Of a DNA stretch of 64,000 bases, positions 28,021 through 38,334 are shown piece after piece; positions within the stretch are counted from its first letter, which is position 1, and each line of letters opens with the position of its first letter. A model generated the notes under the pieces. It saw only the letters and a list, made by a program, of their open reading frames with translations. It did no database searches and was not told the origin of the DNA. Source of the stretch: Crassaminicella profunda. Its GTDB lineage: Bacteria > Bacillota > Clostridia > Peptostreptococcales > Thermotaleaceae. Both the position numbers and the translations under genes were made by a program. Where the stretch lies: NCBI RefSeq assembly GCF_019884785.1, contig NZ_CP082326.1, positions 2,969,355 through 3,033,354 of the forward strand. Reading direction: 5' to 3'.

Positions 28021-28575
28021 TTACTTTTTAATTTTATCTATTAATTTCCTGTACACCTTCTTCATATGCGGCTCATTAGTAGATTCAATTACTTGATTTA
28101 TTGGAATCCATTTCACATCACTGTTTTCATCTTTTTTAACAATAAGCTCATCATTTTCATTAGCTTCCATTAAAAAACAAATAGATAAATGTAAATGTGC
28201 TGATACATATTTCCCTTTTTTCGTATGTCCAAGTACTGGCAATACCTCTAATGAAAAAATATCTAAAGTAATTGGACGAATATGCTTTACTCCTGTTTCT
28301 TCCTTTACTTCTTTTATTGCAACAGCTAATAAATCATCTTCTCCATCTGCATGTCCTCCTGTAAAGGACCATGTATTGTATATATTATGATGGACCATTA
28401 ATACTTTATCTTTGTTCTTATTGATTACAAATGCTGAGCTTGTTATATGTGCAATCTCATTTTCTCTAGTTAGAATATCTTTAAAGGTATCTATGCACTT
28501 TAAAATCATTTCTTTGTCTTTTTTTTCTTGTTCATTAAAAGGTTTATATGCTTTTATTAAATCCATCATGTTCAC
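28021..28575 (-). CDS. Nudix hydrolase
   Basis: 184 aa. The Nudix box reads GGHADGEDDLLAVAIKEVKEE followed by TGV, with Asp for the first Glu and Lys for Arg of the consensus. The family cleaves nucleoside diphosphates linked to another group; the substrate here is unknown. Start GTG 6 bp after GAGGAG; an ATG 6 bp downstream is possible. Confidence 0.88.
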   Translation of the reverse strand: MNMMDLIKAYKPFNEQEKKDKEMILKCIDTFKDILTRENEIAHITSSAFVINKNKDKVLMVHHNIYNTWSFTGGHADGEDDLLAVAIKEVKEETGVKHIRPITLDIFSLEVLPVLGHTKKGKYVSAHLHLSICFLMEANENDELIVKKDENSDVKWIPINQVIESTNEPHMKKVYRKLIDKIKK

Positions 28576-28638
28576 AATTCGCTCCTCTATAATACTTTGA
28601 TCTTTTTAATTCACTGATTTCATATTCTGTCAAGTATT

Positions 28639-29022
28639 CTATTCTTGTATATTTCTAAAAAATGCTAAATCAAAAAAAGAAATGCCCAAAGCTGATCCAA
28701 AAGAAATAGAACAGCACCTTAATAAATCTACTTTCGATGATCCAAAAACATAATTCATAACAAAAATGAATACACATGACAAAATAAACGTACCTATAAA
28801 CTTCCCTAACCGTTTCCTTATTTCAGTCCATTTTAGTTTTCTTACCCTTCTAATGGTCCTAAAAATCAAATAAATAAAAAAGAAAAAAAGAAAAATCAGA
28901 GAACCTATTACAAATCTATACGCAAATGGGTAATCAATATCCTTATATACAATAAGTAATGTAATGATCATGCATATGATAAGTAATGCATAAATCATAT
29001 AAAAAATTCTATTTTTTTTCAT
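28639..29022 (-). CDS. Small four-helix membrane protein, unknown
   Basis: 127 aa with predicted helices at about 5-25, 35-55, 75-95 and 103-122, with basic loops (RTIRRVRKLKWTEIRKRLGK). No family recognised. It is the last of a run of five unrecognised minus-strand genes. Confidence 0.6.
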   Translation of the reverse strand: MKKNRIFYMIYALLIICMIITLLIVYKDIDYPFAYRFVIGSLIFLFFFFIYLIFRTIRRVRKLKWTEIRKRLGKFIGTFILSCVFIFVMNYVFGSSKVDLLRCCSISFGSALGISFFDLAFFRNIQE

Positions 29023-29091
29023 TTTATCACCGCCATAATTTTTAAAGTTTCTCCCCTAATCCTCTTAATAACAACTGTTGTTTAATTCTTT

Positions 29092-29808
29092 TCATTTCTT
29101 ATCTACTAAAATAAATTTAGGAGTCATTAAGTACTCATATGAATATAAATCATCTCTAAAAGATATCAATCCTTTAATCGTACATATATTCCACTGTTTA
29201 CTAACATCACAAATTAAATATACATCCTTGTTTTTATTCATGGGATAGATTACATTATTACTATTAAAAACTTTATCTGTAATATCAAATGTGGTAACCA
29301 TGCATTCTTTCTCTTTCCATAATCCTCTATATAATTTAAATGCTTTTCCATTAATCAATTCTATAAATTTGTTCTTGCTTAAATTTAGCTCAATACCTGT
29401 TAAATACCCTTCTTCATTCTCATCATTTAAATATTCTTCAGTTATATCACAATCAGCTATAGCTTGATTATATGTTTTATGCTTAATAGGAATATTAGAT
29501 ATCAGCCCATTAACATCTGCATTCTCCTCTACCCACATCTTGTATTTTTCTTTTTTAATATATTTTTCAATTTTCTTTGGGTCATAATATGAATATTTTG
29601 GATCTCTTGTTAAATATATATATCCCATGCTACAACTTGCATCACATGTTATTACCATAGATACTCCTCCAAATCCATTACTTAGTTTAAAGATTTTTTT
29701 AAGAATTGATCTACGTTCTCTATATCTTCTAATTTTTTTCACTGGCTTTATCATTATTGAAAATATTACTAGTAAAATCATGACACTGTAGAAATAATCA
29801 TCCTTCAT
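29092..29808 (-). CDS. Membrane-anchored protein of unknown function
   Basis: 238 aa. One N-terminal membrane helix (about 7-22), a basic stretch, then a soluble domain with CDASCSMGYIYLTRDPKYSYY and a beta-rich C-terminal half ending MTPKFILVDKK. No family recognised. AAAGGAG precedes the ATG; it lies 14 bp after the 29823 gene, so probably the same operon. Confidence 0.6.
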   Translation of the reverse strand: MKDDYFYSVMILLVIFSIMIKPVKKIRRYRERRSILKKIFKLSNGFGGVSMVITCDASCSMGYIYLTRDPKYSYYDPKKIEKYIKKEKYKMWVEENADVNGLISNIPIKHKTYNQAIADCDITEEYLNDENEEGYLTGIELNLSKNKFIELINGKAFKLYRGLWKEKECMVTTFDITDKVFNSNNVIYPMNKNKDVYLICDVSKQWNICTIKGLISFRDDLYSYEYLMTPKFILVDKK

Positions 29809-29822
29809 AAAATATTCTCCTT

Positions 29823-30389
29823 TTATAGATCATATTCACATATAATCTTTCCACTAGCATCAAGTCCTTTTAATTTACCGATTCCTTTATCATCTATTTT
29901 TTTATCAGTCCAACAAAATACAAATAATCTGCTTTCATCTAAATCATATTCGATCTTTGTAGGATCAGAGTCACCATTTTTCTCTAATATTACTTTCGTA
30001 ATATTTGTGTCATTAACATATCCAAAACATCTTATGATCTCTTTTGACTCATCTATATTTGATTTACTAATCCTCCAAGAAAAAGTGATTTTTTCATTTT
30101 TTTTAATTTCAGTTCCTGTAACACCAGTACCTGGGTACCATTTAATCAACTCTTTTTCTACTTCATCTAACGAAAACCATTTTTTATATCGGCATAAAAA
30201 TAATCTTTTGTTTTCTATATCAATTGTTTTAATTATTTCTGAAGGTCCATAATATATCGTTCTTTCAGATTGCTTATGTGCTTCAACAGCAGAAAAATTA
30301 CCATAATCTAAAAATGTAATTTCTATACATATGATCACTAATATAATTGTTATAGACCATATTGTAATCTCTTTCATCTTATTTTTCAT
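29823..30389 (-). CDS. Membrane-anchored extracytoplasmic protein, unknown
   Basis: 188 aa with an N-terminal signal-anchor (about 8-26) and a beta-rich outer domain (GTGVTGTEIKKNEKITFSWR, IIRCFGYVND, LFVFCWTDKK). No family recognised. It overlaps the 30379 gene by 11 bp; the two proteins share a signal-anchor plus beta-rich layout and may act together. Confidence 0.6.
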   Translation of the reverse strand: MKNKMKEITIWSITIILVIICIEITFLDYGNFSAVEAHKQSERTIYYGPSEIIKTIDIENKRLFLCRYKKWFSLDEVEKELIKWYPGTGVTGTEIKKNEKITFSWRISKSNIDESKEIIRCFGYVNDTNITKVILEKNGDSDPTKIEYDLDESRLFVFCWTDKKIDDKGIGKLKGLDASGKIICEYDL

Positions 30390-30879
30390 GAGATTTCACC
30401 TTCTTTAAGGGTATTTCTATTTCCATCTTCCGGTCATACCATTCTAATTTTAGTATAAGCATCTTCACATCTTTTTCTATTTTATCAAATCGCAATACCC
30501 CTTCATCTCCATATCTTCTATTGATGCTTAGATACAGCTTTCCCCTACTAAATCCCTGTGTACATTGATAATTTTTATTTTTTTCATCATATATTTGAAT
30601 AGGCGCTGGAAAAGACCATCCAACTTCACTTTTTCTTAACGAGTATATTAAATATGATTCCTCTTTTCCAATAATCAATCTTTCAGCCGTAAAAATATCA
30701 TTATCAATTTTGTCTTTTATATTCAGTTCAATGACTTCAGCTTCTCCTTTTTCTATAGCTCTTTTTATTTTGTTATCATCTAAATATTTATCTTTTGGTA
30801 AACTATGAATAATTTCTGGAATCAATATAACAAGGCATATGATTATTATAATTCTTCTTAATACTTTAATATCTACCAC
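30379..30879 (-). CDS. Membrane-anchored extracytoplasmic protein, unknown
   Basis: 166 aa. Signal-anchor at about 8-25, then a soluble domain (IKRAIEKGEAEVIELNIKD, ERLIIGKEESYLIYSLRKSE, VGWSFPAPIQIYDEK, LKLEWYDRKMEIEIPLKK). No family recognised. The GTG start abuts an AAAGGA site, so the exact start is uncertain. Confidence 0.55.
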   Translation of the reverse strand: MVDIKVLRRIIIIICLVILIPEIIHSLPKDKYLDDNKIKRAIEKGEAEVIELNIKDKIDNDIFTAERLIIGKEESYLIYSLRKSEVGWSFPAPIQIYDEKNKNYQCTQGFSRGKLYLSINRRYGDEGVLRFDKIEKDVKMLILKLEWYDRKMEIEIPLKKVKSHEK

Positions 30880-30954
30880 TCCTTTCTTTTTTCATCTTAT
30901 ATTCACACTATTTTGATATAATGATTATTGCAATTCCTCTATCTTTTGGATTTA

Positions 30955-31491
30955 TCATTCCAATGATTCTTTCAAAAAATTATCTACTTGATCTTTATTG
31001 TCTTTATTTATTTTCAAAATAACTTCCTTTTCATCTACCCCAGTAAAAAATTTATCAAATTTATTTCTTCTTATAAAAAAAGTTAAATTATAATATTGGA
31101 TAGTTTCTTTTTTTCTCTTCAGTTGTTCTTCTATTCCCCATTCATAACGAATAATTTTTTTCCATTTATAATTTCCTTTTAAAGTAAAAATACCATCTTC
31201 ATTAATTAAATCTCTTTGAATACCTCTTACAAGCCAAATAAGACCTGATAGTCCATATATTATTGCAACCTTAATATATTTCATTTCTATATTTATGAGA
31301 TCTCCTTCGTATCCATGAAATAACCTTACATACATAATACTTGCTAATAACCAAAAAAAAGCAACTACTATACAAGTTCTATTACTTTCTAAAGATTTTA
31401 CTATATTTTTTCTCTTCATTTTATGATAACTTTCATTACATAAAATGAAAATCATTATTCCTATTCCTATGATAAATATATAATTTTCCAT
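30955..31491 (-). CDS. Membrane protein with C-terminal PH-like segment
   Basis: 178 aa. Helices at about 4-18, 40-57 and 72-88 are followed by EDGIFTLKGNYKWKKIIRYEW, a pattern like the DUF5673/YcxB-type C-terminal domain, and a charged tail. Function unknown. AAGGAG precedes the ATG. First of the five-gene unknown block, downstream of the addB terminator. Confidence 0.6.
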   Translation of the reverse strand: MENYIFIIGIGIMIFILCNESYHKMKRKNIVKSLESNRTCIVVAFFWLLASIMYVRLFHGYEGDLINIEMKYIKVAIIYGLSGLIWLVRGIQRDLINEDGIFTLKGNYKWKKIIRYEWGIEEQLKRKKETIQYYNLTFFIRRNKFDKFFTGVDEKEVILKINKDNKDQVDNFLKESLE

Positions 31492-31680
31492 AAAAACTCC
31501 TTCCTAAATAAACTCATAACAATTCAATTATAGTCCATAAACTACATGTATGTTAACAGCATATAAGCTTTTTTATAATCCTTCTCCAATTTTAAACGAT
31601 CATGTATCCTTCAAACACGATTGCACTTTTTTCATTATACCATACTAAATTTCCCAAATAATTTAATTTTTCCCTACACA

Positions 31681-31706
31681 AAAAACTCCAGATTATTCTC
31701 TGGAGT
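31681..31706 (-). terminator. Terminator overlapping the addB stop
   Basis: On the minus strand ACTCCAGA and TCTGGAGT pair around a 6-base loop that contains the addB stop, followed by TTTTTTG. It would separate addB from all downstream genes, including addA. Confidence 0.8.
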
Positions 31707-34700
31707 CTTCTTCTTTTTCTTTTATTCTTTTTAACACTTCCTCATTCGAAAGTTTTTTCATATTTTTATATTCATTATCCTCTAAACTACTATCAAATTG
31801 ACAAATACTTGTATACGAGCAATAATCACAAGCCGTTTGTTTTCCATTTTTTGAAGGAACTATTTTTATGTTTCCCTTCATCATTTCATAACTAATTTCT
31901 GTAACTAATTTTCTTACATGCTTGATTAAATCCATAAAGGTCCCTTCATCAACAGCCGAAGAATTGCTGGTAAATTGTCCATCCTTTTTTAATCCTACAG
32001 GAATCACCTCAGAGGACCGATCTAATTCTTTATCCATCTCATAAGCAATCTTTACATCCTTTAATACTAAGCCCTTCATCTTTAGCTTTTTTCGTATTTC
32101 TTTTTCTATGAGTTCTATGGCTTTTTCTTCTGTTTTAATTAAGGGATCGTCTATTTTAAAGTAGAAAATACCCGCAGGTTTTTTCTCTTTACCATTTTGA
32201 TCTTTAGCTTTTAATACAGCATCTAAATAAATCATTAACTGAAGCTGAATACCATAATACACTTCAGAAAGACTAAACTCTTTATTCCCTGATTTGTAAT
32301 CGATAATCTTTATATATTCATTTTCTTCATCCTCCAATAAATCTACTCGGTCAATTCTTCCTTCTAAATATATTTTTTCTCCATCTGAAAGTTCTATTTC
32401 AATAGGTGGATACATTTTATCCATACCAAATCCAACTTCATATCCACTTGGCTCAAAACCACTTTTTTTAATATGCTCAGTCAATGTCCACACAGCTCTC
32501 CTACTAATTCTTTTCAGTCTTTTTACGAGATACTTATATCTATTGGTACTAAGCATTACACCATTTCCATAACCAGGAACTAATCCATCAATCACTTCAT
32601 CTATCATTTGATCACATTGATTCTTTTCTAAACTACGCCAATCCATATTTTCGCCTTTGAGCTTTCCTGTAAACTTTTCCATAGATTCATGGAAGATTTC
32701 TCCTATATCAGGGGCTTTTACTTCAAACATTTTTCGTTCCTTTGGTTTTAACCCATATTTTATAAAATGAGCAAAGGGACAATTCACAAACTGCTCAAGC
32801 CTTGATACACTTGATCTTATAGGAACATGATAGAGCTTTTTTACATTGTTTCCTTCTATATATTCCACTTGATTATTATGAAATAGTCCTTCTATAACTT
32901 CTTCTCTTTTTTCTTTCCATTCTTCCTCATGATAATACCAATTATATACATCCCACCATAAATCTTCTATCTCTTTTCCATCAAACTTTTCCCTAATATT
33001 TTCTATCAAATATTTAAAAGTACTTTTGGGTGTGGATATTAAGTTCTTTTGCTGCTCTATGCTGTGGATAACATCGCTTTTTATATTTAATTTTGTGAAT
33101 ATTTTTTTAAATCTATCAATTAGTACAGAAGGTCTCATAGCTTTTCCCTCTTGGTCTGCCATAGCATAACTAATCCACAAGTATTCACTCGGCTTTATGA
33201 ATGTGGTATAAATAGAAAATTTTTCTTCATAGGCTTTTCTTTGACTATCATATCCTAAGGTAATATCTTTTTCTTTCATAAGGATTCTTTCTTCATCAGA
33301 TAATATACCCTCTTTATCTTTTCCTGATGGCAAAATCCCATCATTTACCCCTACTACAAATAAAGCTTTTATGTCATGACTTTTAGACCTTTGAATATTC
33401 CCTACTAATACTTGATCAATCGTTGTAGGAATAATTCCTATTTCAAGAGATGAAAATCCAGAATCTAATACTCTGATATATTCTTTCAATGTAATCTTTT
33501 GTTCTCCAATAATTTCTACCATCTGGTCAAATACTTCCATGACAATATTCCATATTTGGGTATTTTCATTCACATATTCAAGCTGGCCCTCACATCTTAA
33601 TAAATCAATCCAATCTTCAAGCTTTTTATGAATATCTATCCCTTCTAAATAATCATAAATTCCCTTTGTAATCTCTCCTACAGTCCTTCTCCCCTTTACC
33701 TTTTTTTCTAATTTTTCCATAGGTTTTATAAACTTTTCTCTGCATCCATTTAATTCATCTCTATTTATATCTTCTAACACAAAAGGTTCTTTCCATTTAT
33801 TCCCTTGTATCCCATACTTCAATACATAATTTTCTAATTTTTCGCAAGTGTCTACAGATGCACCACTAAAGCCTGTCTTAAAAAATCTAAATACATCCTC
33901 ATATCTATATCCTCGATAAACTACACGTAAAGAAGATAGTATTAATTCAATGATAGGATTATGCATAATGTTTCTCTTCTCATCTAAAAAGTAAGGAATA
34001 TCATATTCATCAAAAACTCTTCTAATTAATGGTCCATAGCTGTCCATAGCGTTAGATACAACAGCAATATCTCTCCAGCTATACCCTCTATCTCTTACTA
34101 AAGAAATAACTTTGGCAGCAACATTTTCAATTTCTGTATAAAGACTAAGTCCTGAAAAGACACTCATATTAGATATTTCTTGATTATATCTTTTATACGG
34201 ATACCCATAAAACTCTTGCTCTATGTGATTGATTTCATCTGATTTTTTCATGACTTCTCTTTTATCTTGATCTAGGTTAATAATTTCTCCTGTCATACCA
34301 TTTTCCATAGCAATATCATGAATTTTTCCATAAGTATGATCTACTACTTTGAATAAATCTCCATCTTTTTCTTTTGCTACAAATGGCATAGTAAATGTAA
34401 AGGTAACTTGTTTTGCCCTATTCATGATTTTTTCTATAATCCGATACGTTTGAGGCGTAAAGCTTTGAAATCCGTCAATCCATATTTCTGCATCCTTTAA
34501 AAACTTTGCATCATCTATTTTTTCAATCAATAGATTTAGATAATCTTCCGTATCAATATATCTATCTTTCAAATATTCTTCAAATTCTTCATAAATATAG
34601 GCAATATCCTTTAGTTTATGGTGAAGAATACTACTCTTTTCTATATCCTCTAATCCTTTTATTAAATCTAACGGATCAATATCATGCTGCTTTAGCTCAC

Positions 34701-35076
34701 ATATTAGGTCATTAAACATAGATACAAATCCATCCTGCTGTGATGCTTTTTTATAGATACTTAAACTTTTTTCTGCTTCATCTATAATCTTTCTAAGAAC
34801 CATATTTTTTCCTTGTTCATTAATATGAATCCTTGTAATTCCTCCAACTTCATTTAAAACATTATGCGCAAGCCTTGTAAAACTTAAAACCTCTACGTCC
34901 ATAATTCCTGGTAAATTAAGCTTTTCTATCAAATCTCTTTCTGCCTGCAATGTAAATTGCTCTGGTACCATCAATATCAATCTATTATGATCACTATTTT
35001 CTAATCGTTTTTTTATCTCTTCTAAGACCAAATGAGTCTTTCCCGTACCTGCTCTTCCAAAAACGTATCTAATCAT
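31693..35076 (-). CDS. addB: ATP-dependent nuclease subunit B
   Basis: Partner of AddA in break resection. The 1127-aa protein has Walker A GRAGTGKTHLV at the N-terminus, the RecB-like nuclease centre with GRIDRVD and IKIIDYKSGNKEF near 960-985, and the [4Fe-4S] cysteines split between FVNCPFAHF (about 795) and ACDYCSYTSICQF (about 1095). Length is normal for Firmicutes. It ends in its own terminator and is not next to addA. Confidence 0.96.
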   Translation of the reverse strand: MIRYVFGRAGTGKTHLVLEEIKKRLENSDHNRLILMVPEQFTLQAERDLIEKLNLPGIMDVEVLSFTRLAHNVLNEVGGITRIHINEQGKNMVLRKIIDEAEKSLSIYKKASQQDGFVSMFNDLICELKQHDIDPLDLIKGLEDIEKSSILHHKLKDIAYIYEEFEEYLKDRYIDTEDYLNLLIEKIDDAKFLKDAEIWIDGFQSFTPQTYRIIEKIMNRAKQVTFTFTMPFVAKEKDGDLFKVVDHTYGKIHDIAMENGMTGEIINLDQDKREVMKKSDEINHIEQEFYGYPYKRYNQEISNMSVFSGLSLYTEIENVAAKVISLVRDRGYSWRDIAVVSNAMDSYGPLIRRVFDEYDIPYFLDEKRNIMHNPIIELILSSLRVVYRGYRYEDVFRFFKTGFSGASVDTCEKLENYVLKYGIQGNKWKEPFVLEDINRDELNGCREKFIKPMEKLEKKVKGRRTVGEITKGIYDYLEGIDIHKKLEDWIDLLRCEGQLEYVNENTQIWNIVMEVFDQMVEIIGEQKITLKEYIRVLDSGFSSLEIGIIPTTIDQVLVGNIQRSKSHDIKALFVVGVNDGILPSGKDKEGILSDEERILMKEKDITLGYDSQRKAYEEKFSIYTTFIKPSEYLWISYAMADQEGKAMRPSVLIDRFKKIFTKLNIKSDVIHSIEQQKNLISTPKSTFKYLIENIREKFDGKEIEDLWWDVYNWYYHEEEWKEKREEVIEGLFHNNQVEYIEGNNVKKLYHVPIRSSVSRLEQFVNCPFAHFIKYGLKPKERKMFEVKAPDIGEIFHESMEKFTGKLKGENMDWRSLEKNQCDQMIDEVIDGLVPGYGNGVMLSTNRYKYLVKRLKRISRRAVWTLTEHIKKSGFEPSGYEVGFGMDKMYPPIEIELSDGEKIYLEGRIDRVDLLEDEENEYIKIIDYKSGNKEFSLSEVYYGIQLQLMIYLDAVLKAKDQNGKEKKPAGIFYFKIDDPLIKTEEKAIELIEKEIRKKLKMKGLVLKDVKIAYEMDKELDRSSEVIPVGLKKDGQFTSNSSAVDEGTFMDLIKHVRKLVTEISYEMMKGNIKIVPSKNGKQTACDYCSYTSICQFDSSLEDNEYKNMKKLSNEEVLKRIKEKEEDSRE

Positions 35077-35118
35077 GCTCTCACCCCTATTCCTTATATA
35101 TCAAATTATAGCATAAAG

Positions 35119-35154
35119 AAAAACTCATCTATCAACAAAGATAGATGAGTTTTT
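35119..35154 (-). terminator. Terminator after the chemotaxis receptor
   Basis: AAAAACTCATCTATC (minus strand) pairs perfectly with its 15-base complement around a 6-base loop and is followed by a T-rich run. Confidence 0.85.
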
Positions 35155-35155
35155 C

Positions 35156-37243
35156 TTAAATAACAAATTTATTCACAGTATCCTGCATTTCTTGAGCCAT
35201 TTTTGCTAGAGCTTCACTTGAAGATTGAATTTCTCTCATTGAAGCCACCTGTTCTTCTGATGATGCTGATACGTTTTGTGTTTCACTAGCTATTTCTTGG
35301 CTGATTGCCTCAATCTCTTGTACAGACGATACTATTTGCGTACTACCACTTGCCATTTCCTGCATTTTAGCAGATATTTCTTGAACTTGAGTAGAAACAC
35401 GCATAATTAGGTTCTCAATATTTTTAAAGGATTTTCCTGCATGAACAACCACTTCTTTTCCTAATTTTACTTGTTCCCCACCTTCGCTCATAACGGTAAC
35501 AGCTCTTTCTGTACTAACACTTATTTCACCAAGCAATGTAGCAATTTGTTTAGCTGCGCCCTCAGATTGTTCCGCTAATTTACGTACTTCTTCAGCTACA
35601 ACGGCAAATCCTTTCCCTTGTTCTCCTGCACGAGCTGCTTCTATAGCAGCATTCAATGCAAGTAAATTCGTTTGCTCTGCAATACCAACAATCACATCTA
35701 CAATCTGGCTAATTTCTGAAGAATGCTTGTCTAATTGCACAACCACTTCAGTAGATTCCATAGTAGATTTTTCAATGGTATTCATTTGATTTACAGCAGT
35801 CTCAATGGCTTTTCCTCCATTATTTGCCGCATCTACAGTCTTATTGGAAATATTTGCTACAATGTTAATGTTTGATGCTACTTGTTGAACACTTTGTGAA
35901 ATATGCTCTATTACACTAGTAGTTTGTTCAACTGCATTCATTTGCTTTTCTGATCCTTGAGCTAAATCCACCATAGATGTGGCTACTTGATTTACAGCAA
36001 GAACTGATTCATCTGTAATAGCTGTAAATTCTTCTGCAGCGGTAGCTACTTGTTCAGATGATTGAGCAACATGTTTAATCAATCCTTTTACTTGTGTTTG
36101 CATAATATTTATGGTTTTTATCAAATCACCAAATTCATCCTTTTGATGTATATATTTATCATCCATTTTCTTAGAAAAATCACCTGCTGCAATAAGCTTT
36201 AAATGTTCTATTGTAGCAAATAAGGGCTTAGAAAATCTTTTTGAAACTGTATAGGCTATAAAGAAAACAATAATAGCTAATATACAGACTCCTACAATCA
36301 TCATTTTTTGCATTTCACGAACTTGTTTTTCAAGCTCTGTTTTTTCAACAACTCCTAGTATTTTCCATCCTAATTCAGGAGAAGTATAACTCTTTATAAA
36401 GTAATCTTTTCCATCCATTCTAGTTTCAAAGCTATCCTTTTGAATATTTCCAATATCTTTTAATCCATTTACTTCTTCATCATTGACATTTTTAAAATTT
36501 AATTCTGGTTTTTTTGGATGTGCCAAGATAGTTCCTTTTTTATCTACTAACATAATATATCCGGTTTCTCCTAGATGAATATCTTTAAGCGTATTTGTTA
36601 ATGCTTCTAAGCTTAAAACAACTGCAACCACACCTTTTTTGTTTCCAGCATTGTCTTTAATCACTGCTGTACTACTCATAAAAGCATGTCCACCAGATGA
36701 TTTATAAGGATCCGTAACAAAGACTTTATCTGGATGCTCCATACCTTGCTGATACCAAGGACGTATACGCGCATCATAGCCTGCTTTCCACTCTTTTGGC
36801 AAAGGCCACTTTATATAAGCCCCATTTTCTTCCACACCGATGCCTATGATTTCTATTTTTGAATGAGTTTTCCCAACATGGTCTAATCTTTTTAAAATCA
36901 TTTCTTGTAAACTTCCTTCAATAGGTGGTATGACTTTAACAACTCCATTCTCATCCCCCTTAGCATTCAGATAAGAGAATATATTATGATCTATTTTTGT
37001 AATAATAGGATCCGTTGCTACTAATTTAGTTTCTTCTTTGATTGCTTCAATATTACTATTTATGTAATTATCTATTTGCAATATTGTTTGCATAGTTGAA
37101 TCAGAAAAATCCTCATATGCATTCTTTTTAATTTGATTACTTAAAATAATTGTACTGATAATAATAGGAATTAGTGCAATAGCTAAAAATACTGTAAATA
37201 ATTTCCCCTGTATTCCTGTTAAATATTTACCACTAGCTTTCAT
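35156..37243 (-). CDS. Methyl-accepting chemotaxis protein with Cache sensor
   Basis: 695 aa: membrane helix about 14-35, a dCache-type periplasmic sensor (about 40-310, with [18 protein letters not shown] and [16 protein letters not shown]), a second helix about 312-335, HAMP (about 335-390) and a signalling domain whose hairpin tip contains [19 protein letters not shown] followed by [13 protein letters not shown]. The Cache motif suggests an amino acid or similar small ligand. ATG at 37243 fits AGGAGA better than the upstream GTG at 37252. Likely feeds the same pathway as CheV at 38333. Confidence 0.93.
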   Translation of the reverse strand: MKASGKYLTGIQGKLFTVFLAIALIPIIISTIILSNQIKKNAYEDFSDSTMQTILQIDNYINSNIEAIKEETKLVATDPIITKIDHNIFSYLNAKGDENGVVKVIPPIEGSLQEMILKRLDHVGKTHSKIEIIGIGVEENGAYIKWPLPKEWKAGYDARIRPWYQQGMEHPDKVFVTDPYKSSGGHAFMSSTAVIKDNAGNKKGVVAVVLSLEALTNTLKDIHLGETGYIMLVDKKGTILAHPKKPELNFKNVNDEEVNGLKDIGNIQKDSFETRMDGKDYFIKSYTSPELGWKILGVVEKTELEKQVREMQKMMIVGVCILAIIVFFIAYTVSKRFSKPLFATIEHLKLIAAGDFSKKMDDKYIHQKDEFGDLIKTINIMQTQVKGLIKHVAQSSEQVATAAEEFTAITDESVLAVNQVATSMVDLAQGSEKQMNAVEQTTSVIEHISQSVQQVASNINIVANISNKTVDAANNGGKAIETAVNQMNTIEKSTMESTEVVVQLDKHSSEISQIVDVIVGIAEQTNLLALNAAIEAARAGEQGKGFAVVAEEVRKLAEQSEGAAKQIATLLGEISVSTERAVTVMSEGGEQVKLGKEVVVHAGKSFKNIENLIMRVSTQVQEISAKMQEMASGSTQIVSSVQEIEAISQEIASETQNVSASSEEQVASMREIQSSSEALAKMAQEMQDTVNKFVI

Positions 37244-37658
37244 AATCTTCACTCTCCTTTTGTCTCAAATGATTAGAAATACTTTAATATCTCTGATTAT
37301 AACTTATGATGATTTCTAAAATACCATTTAAATCCATAATTTCATTATTCGACATAATTTTGGATATTCCTTCCTATAACGATTAATTATGTAATATAGT
37401 TCCAAAATTCATGCTATCTTAAATAAAATAATAGTCTATGCTTTTCTATCCATTTTTAACGGCTTTACTTTCTAAATGGTTAATAAACAAATAAAAAGTA
37501 TATACTTACTTAATAGATAACATTCATTTATAATGATATTATAGACACATATTCAAAATTTTTATAATTTCTTATAGATTATAAAAATCCATACCACAGG
37601 GGTTATATCCCTTATAAAACCTTAATCGGTTATTATTATTTAAAAGGAGGATGATTAC
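37244..37658. other. Intergenic region between divergent MCP and LUD genes
   Basis: A+T-rich with no ORF. Near the LUD gene a possible TATAAT (37529-37534) lacks a good -35, and GGGGTTATATCCC forms a short hairpin. AAAGGAGG precedes the ATG at 37659. Nothing else recognised. Confidence 0.4.
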
Positions 37659-38300
37659 ATGGATCAAAATACAGAATGGGTAATTGAACAAAAAGTACAA
37701 AGAACAATTGAAAACTTAGAAAAAAACAATATGGAAGGTTATTATGTAAAAAATGAAAATGAACTTTTAAAAACAATCAAAGAACTTATTGACGAAGAAG
37801 ATACAATATCCGTTGGAGGTTCTATGACACTTTTTGAAACAGGTGTCATTGATTTTCTTAGAAATGAAAAGTATAACTTTCTAGATCGCTATGAAAAAGG
37901 ATTGAGTAAAGAAGATATTAAAGAAATCTATAGAAAATCTTTTTCTGCTGATGCTTATTTTACAAGCAGTAATGCCCTCACTGAAAATGGTGAATTATAT
38001 AATGTGGATGGAACTGGCAATAGAGTTGCCGCTATGATTTATGGTCCAGAGAAAGTAATCGTTATTGTAGGAGTTAATAAAATTGTAAAAAATGTAGATG
38101 AAGCCATTGAAAGAAATAGAAGAATGGCTGCACCTGCGAATGCTAAAAGATTAAATAAAAAAACTCCCTGTGCAAGTCTTGGCTACTGCACGGATTGTGC
38201 TAGCCCTGAAAGAATTTGTAATGATTATGTTTTAATTAGAAGACAAGGCATTAAAGGAAGAATCAAAGTGATTATTGTAGAGAAGACATTAGGCTATTAA
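37659..38300 (+). CDS. LUD-domain (LutC/YkgG-like) protein
   Basis: 213 aa, PF02589 family, found in lactate utilisation proteins but also in stand-alone clostridial forms of unknown role. Motifs: DTISVGGSMTLFETGVIDFL, YFTSSNALTENGELYNVDGTG, NRVAAMIYGPEKVIVIVGVNKI. The C-terminal cysteines (PCASLGYCTDCASPERICND) could bind an iron-sulfur or zinc centre. Paralogue of 54332-54943. Strong ribosome site AAAGGAGG. Confidence 0.88.
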   Translation: MDQNTEWVIEQKVQRTIENLEKNNMEGYYVKNENELLKTIKELIDEEDTISVGGSMTLFETGVIDFLRNEKYNFLDRYEKGLSKEDIKEIYRKSFSADAYFTSSNALTENGELYNVDGTGNRVAAMIYGPEKVIVIVGVNKIVKNVDEAIERNRRMAAPANAKRLNKKTPCASLGYCTDCASPERICNDYVLIRRQGIKGRIKVIIVEKTLGY

Positions 38301-38301
38301 T

Positions 38302-38334
38302 AAAAGAACCCACGGATCAGCCGTGGGTTCTTTT
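38302..38334. terminator. Bidirectional terminator between LUD gene and cheV
   Basis: A perfect 14-bp stem (AAAAGAACCCACGG and its complement) with a 5-base loop and T-runs both ways; it overlaps the cheV stop. Confidence 0.9.
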
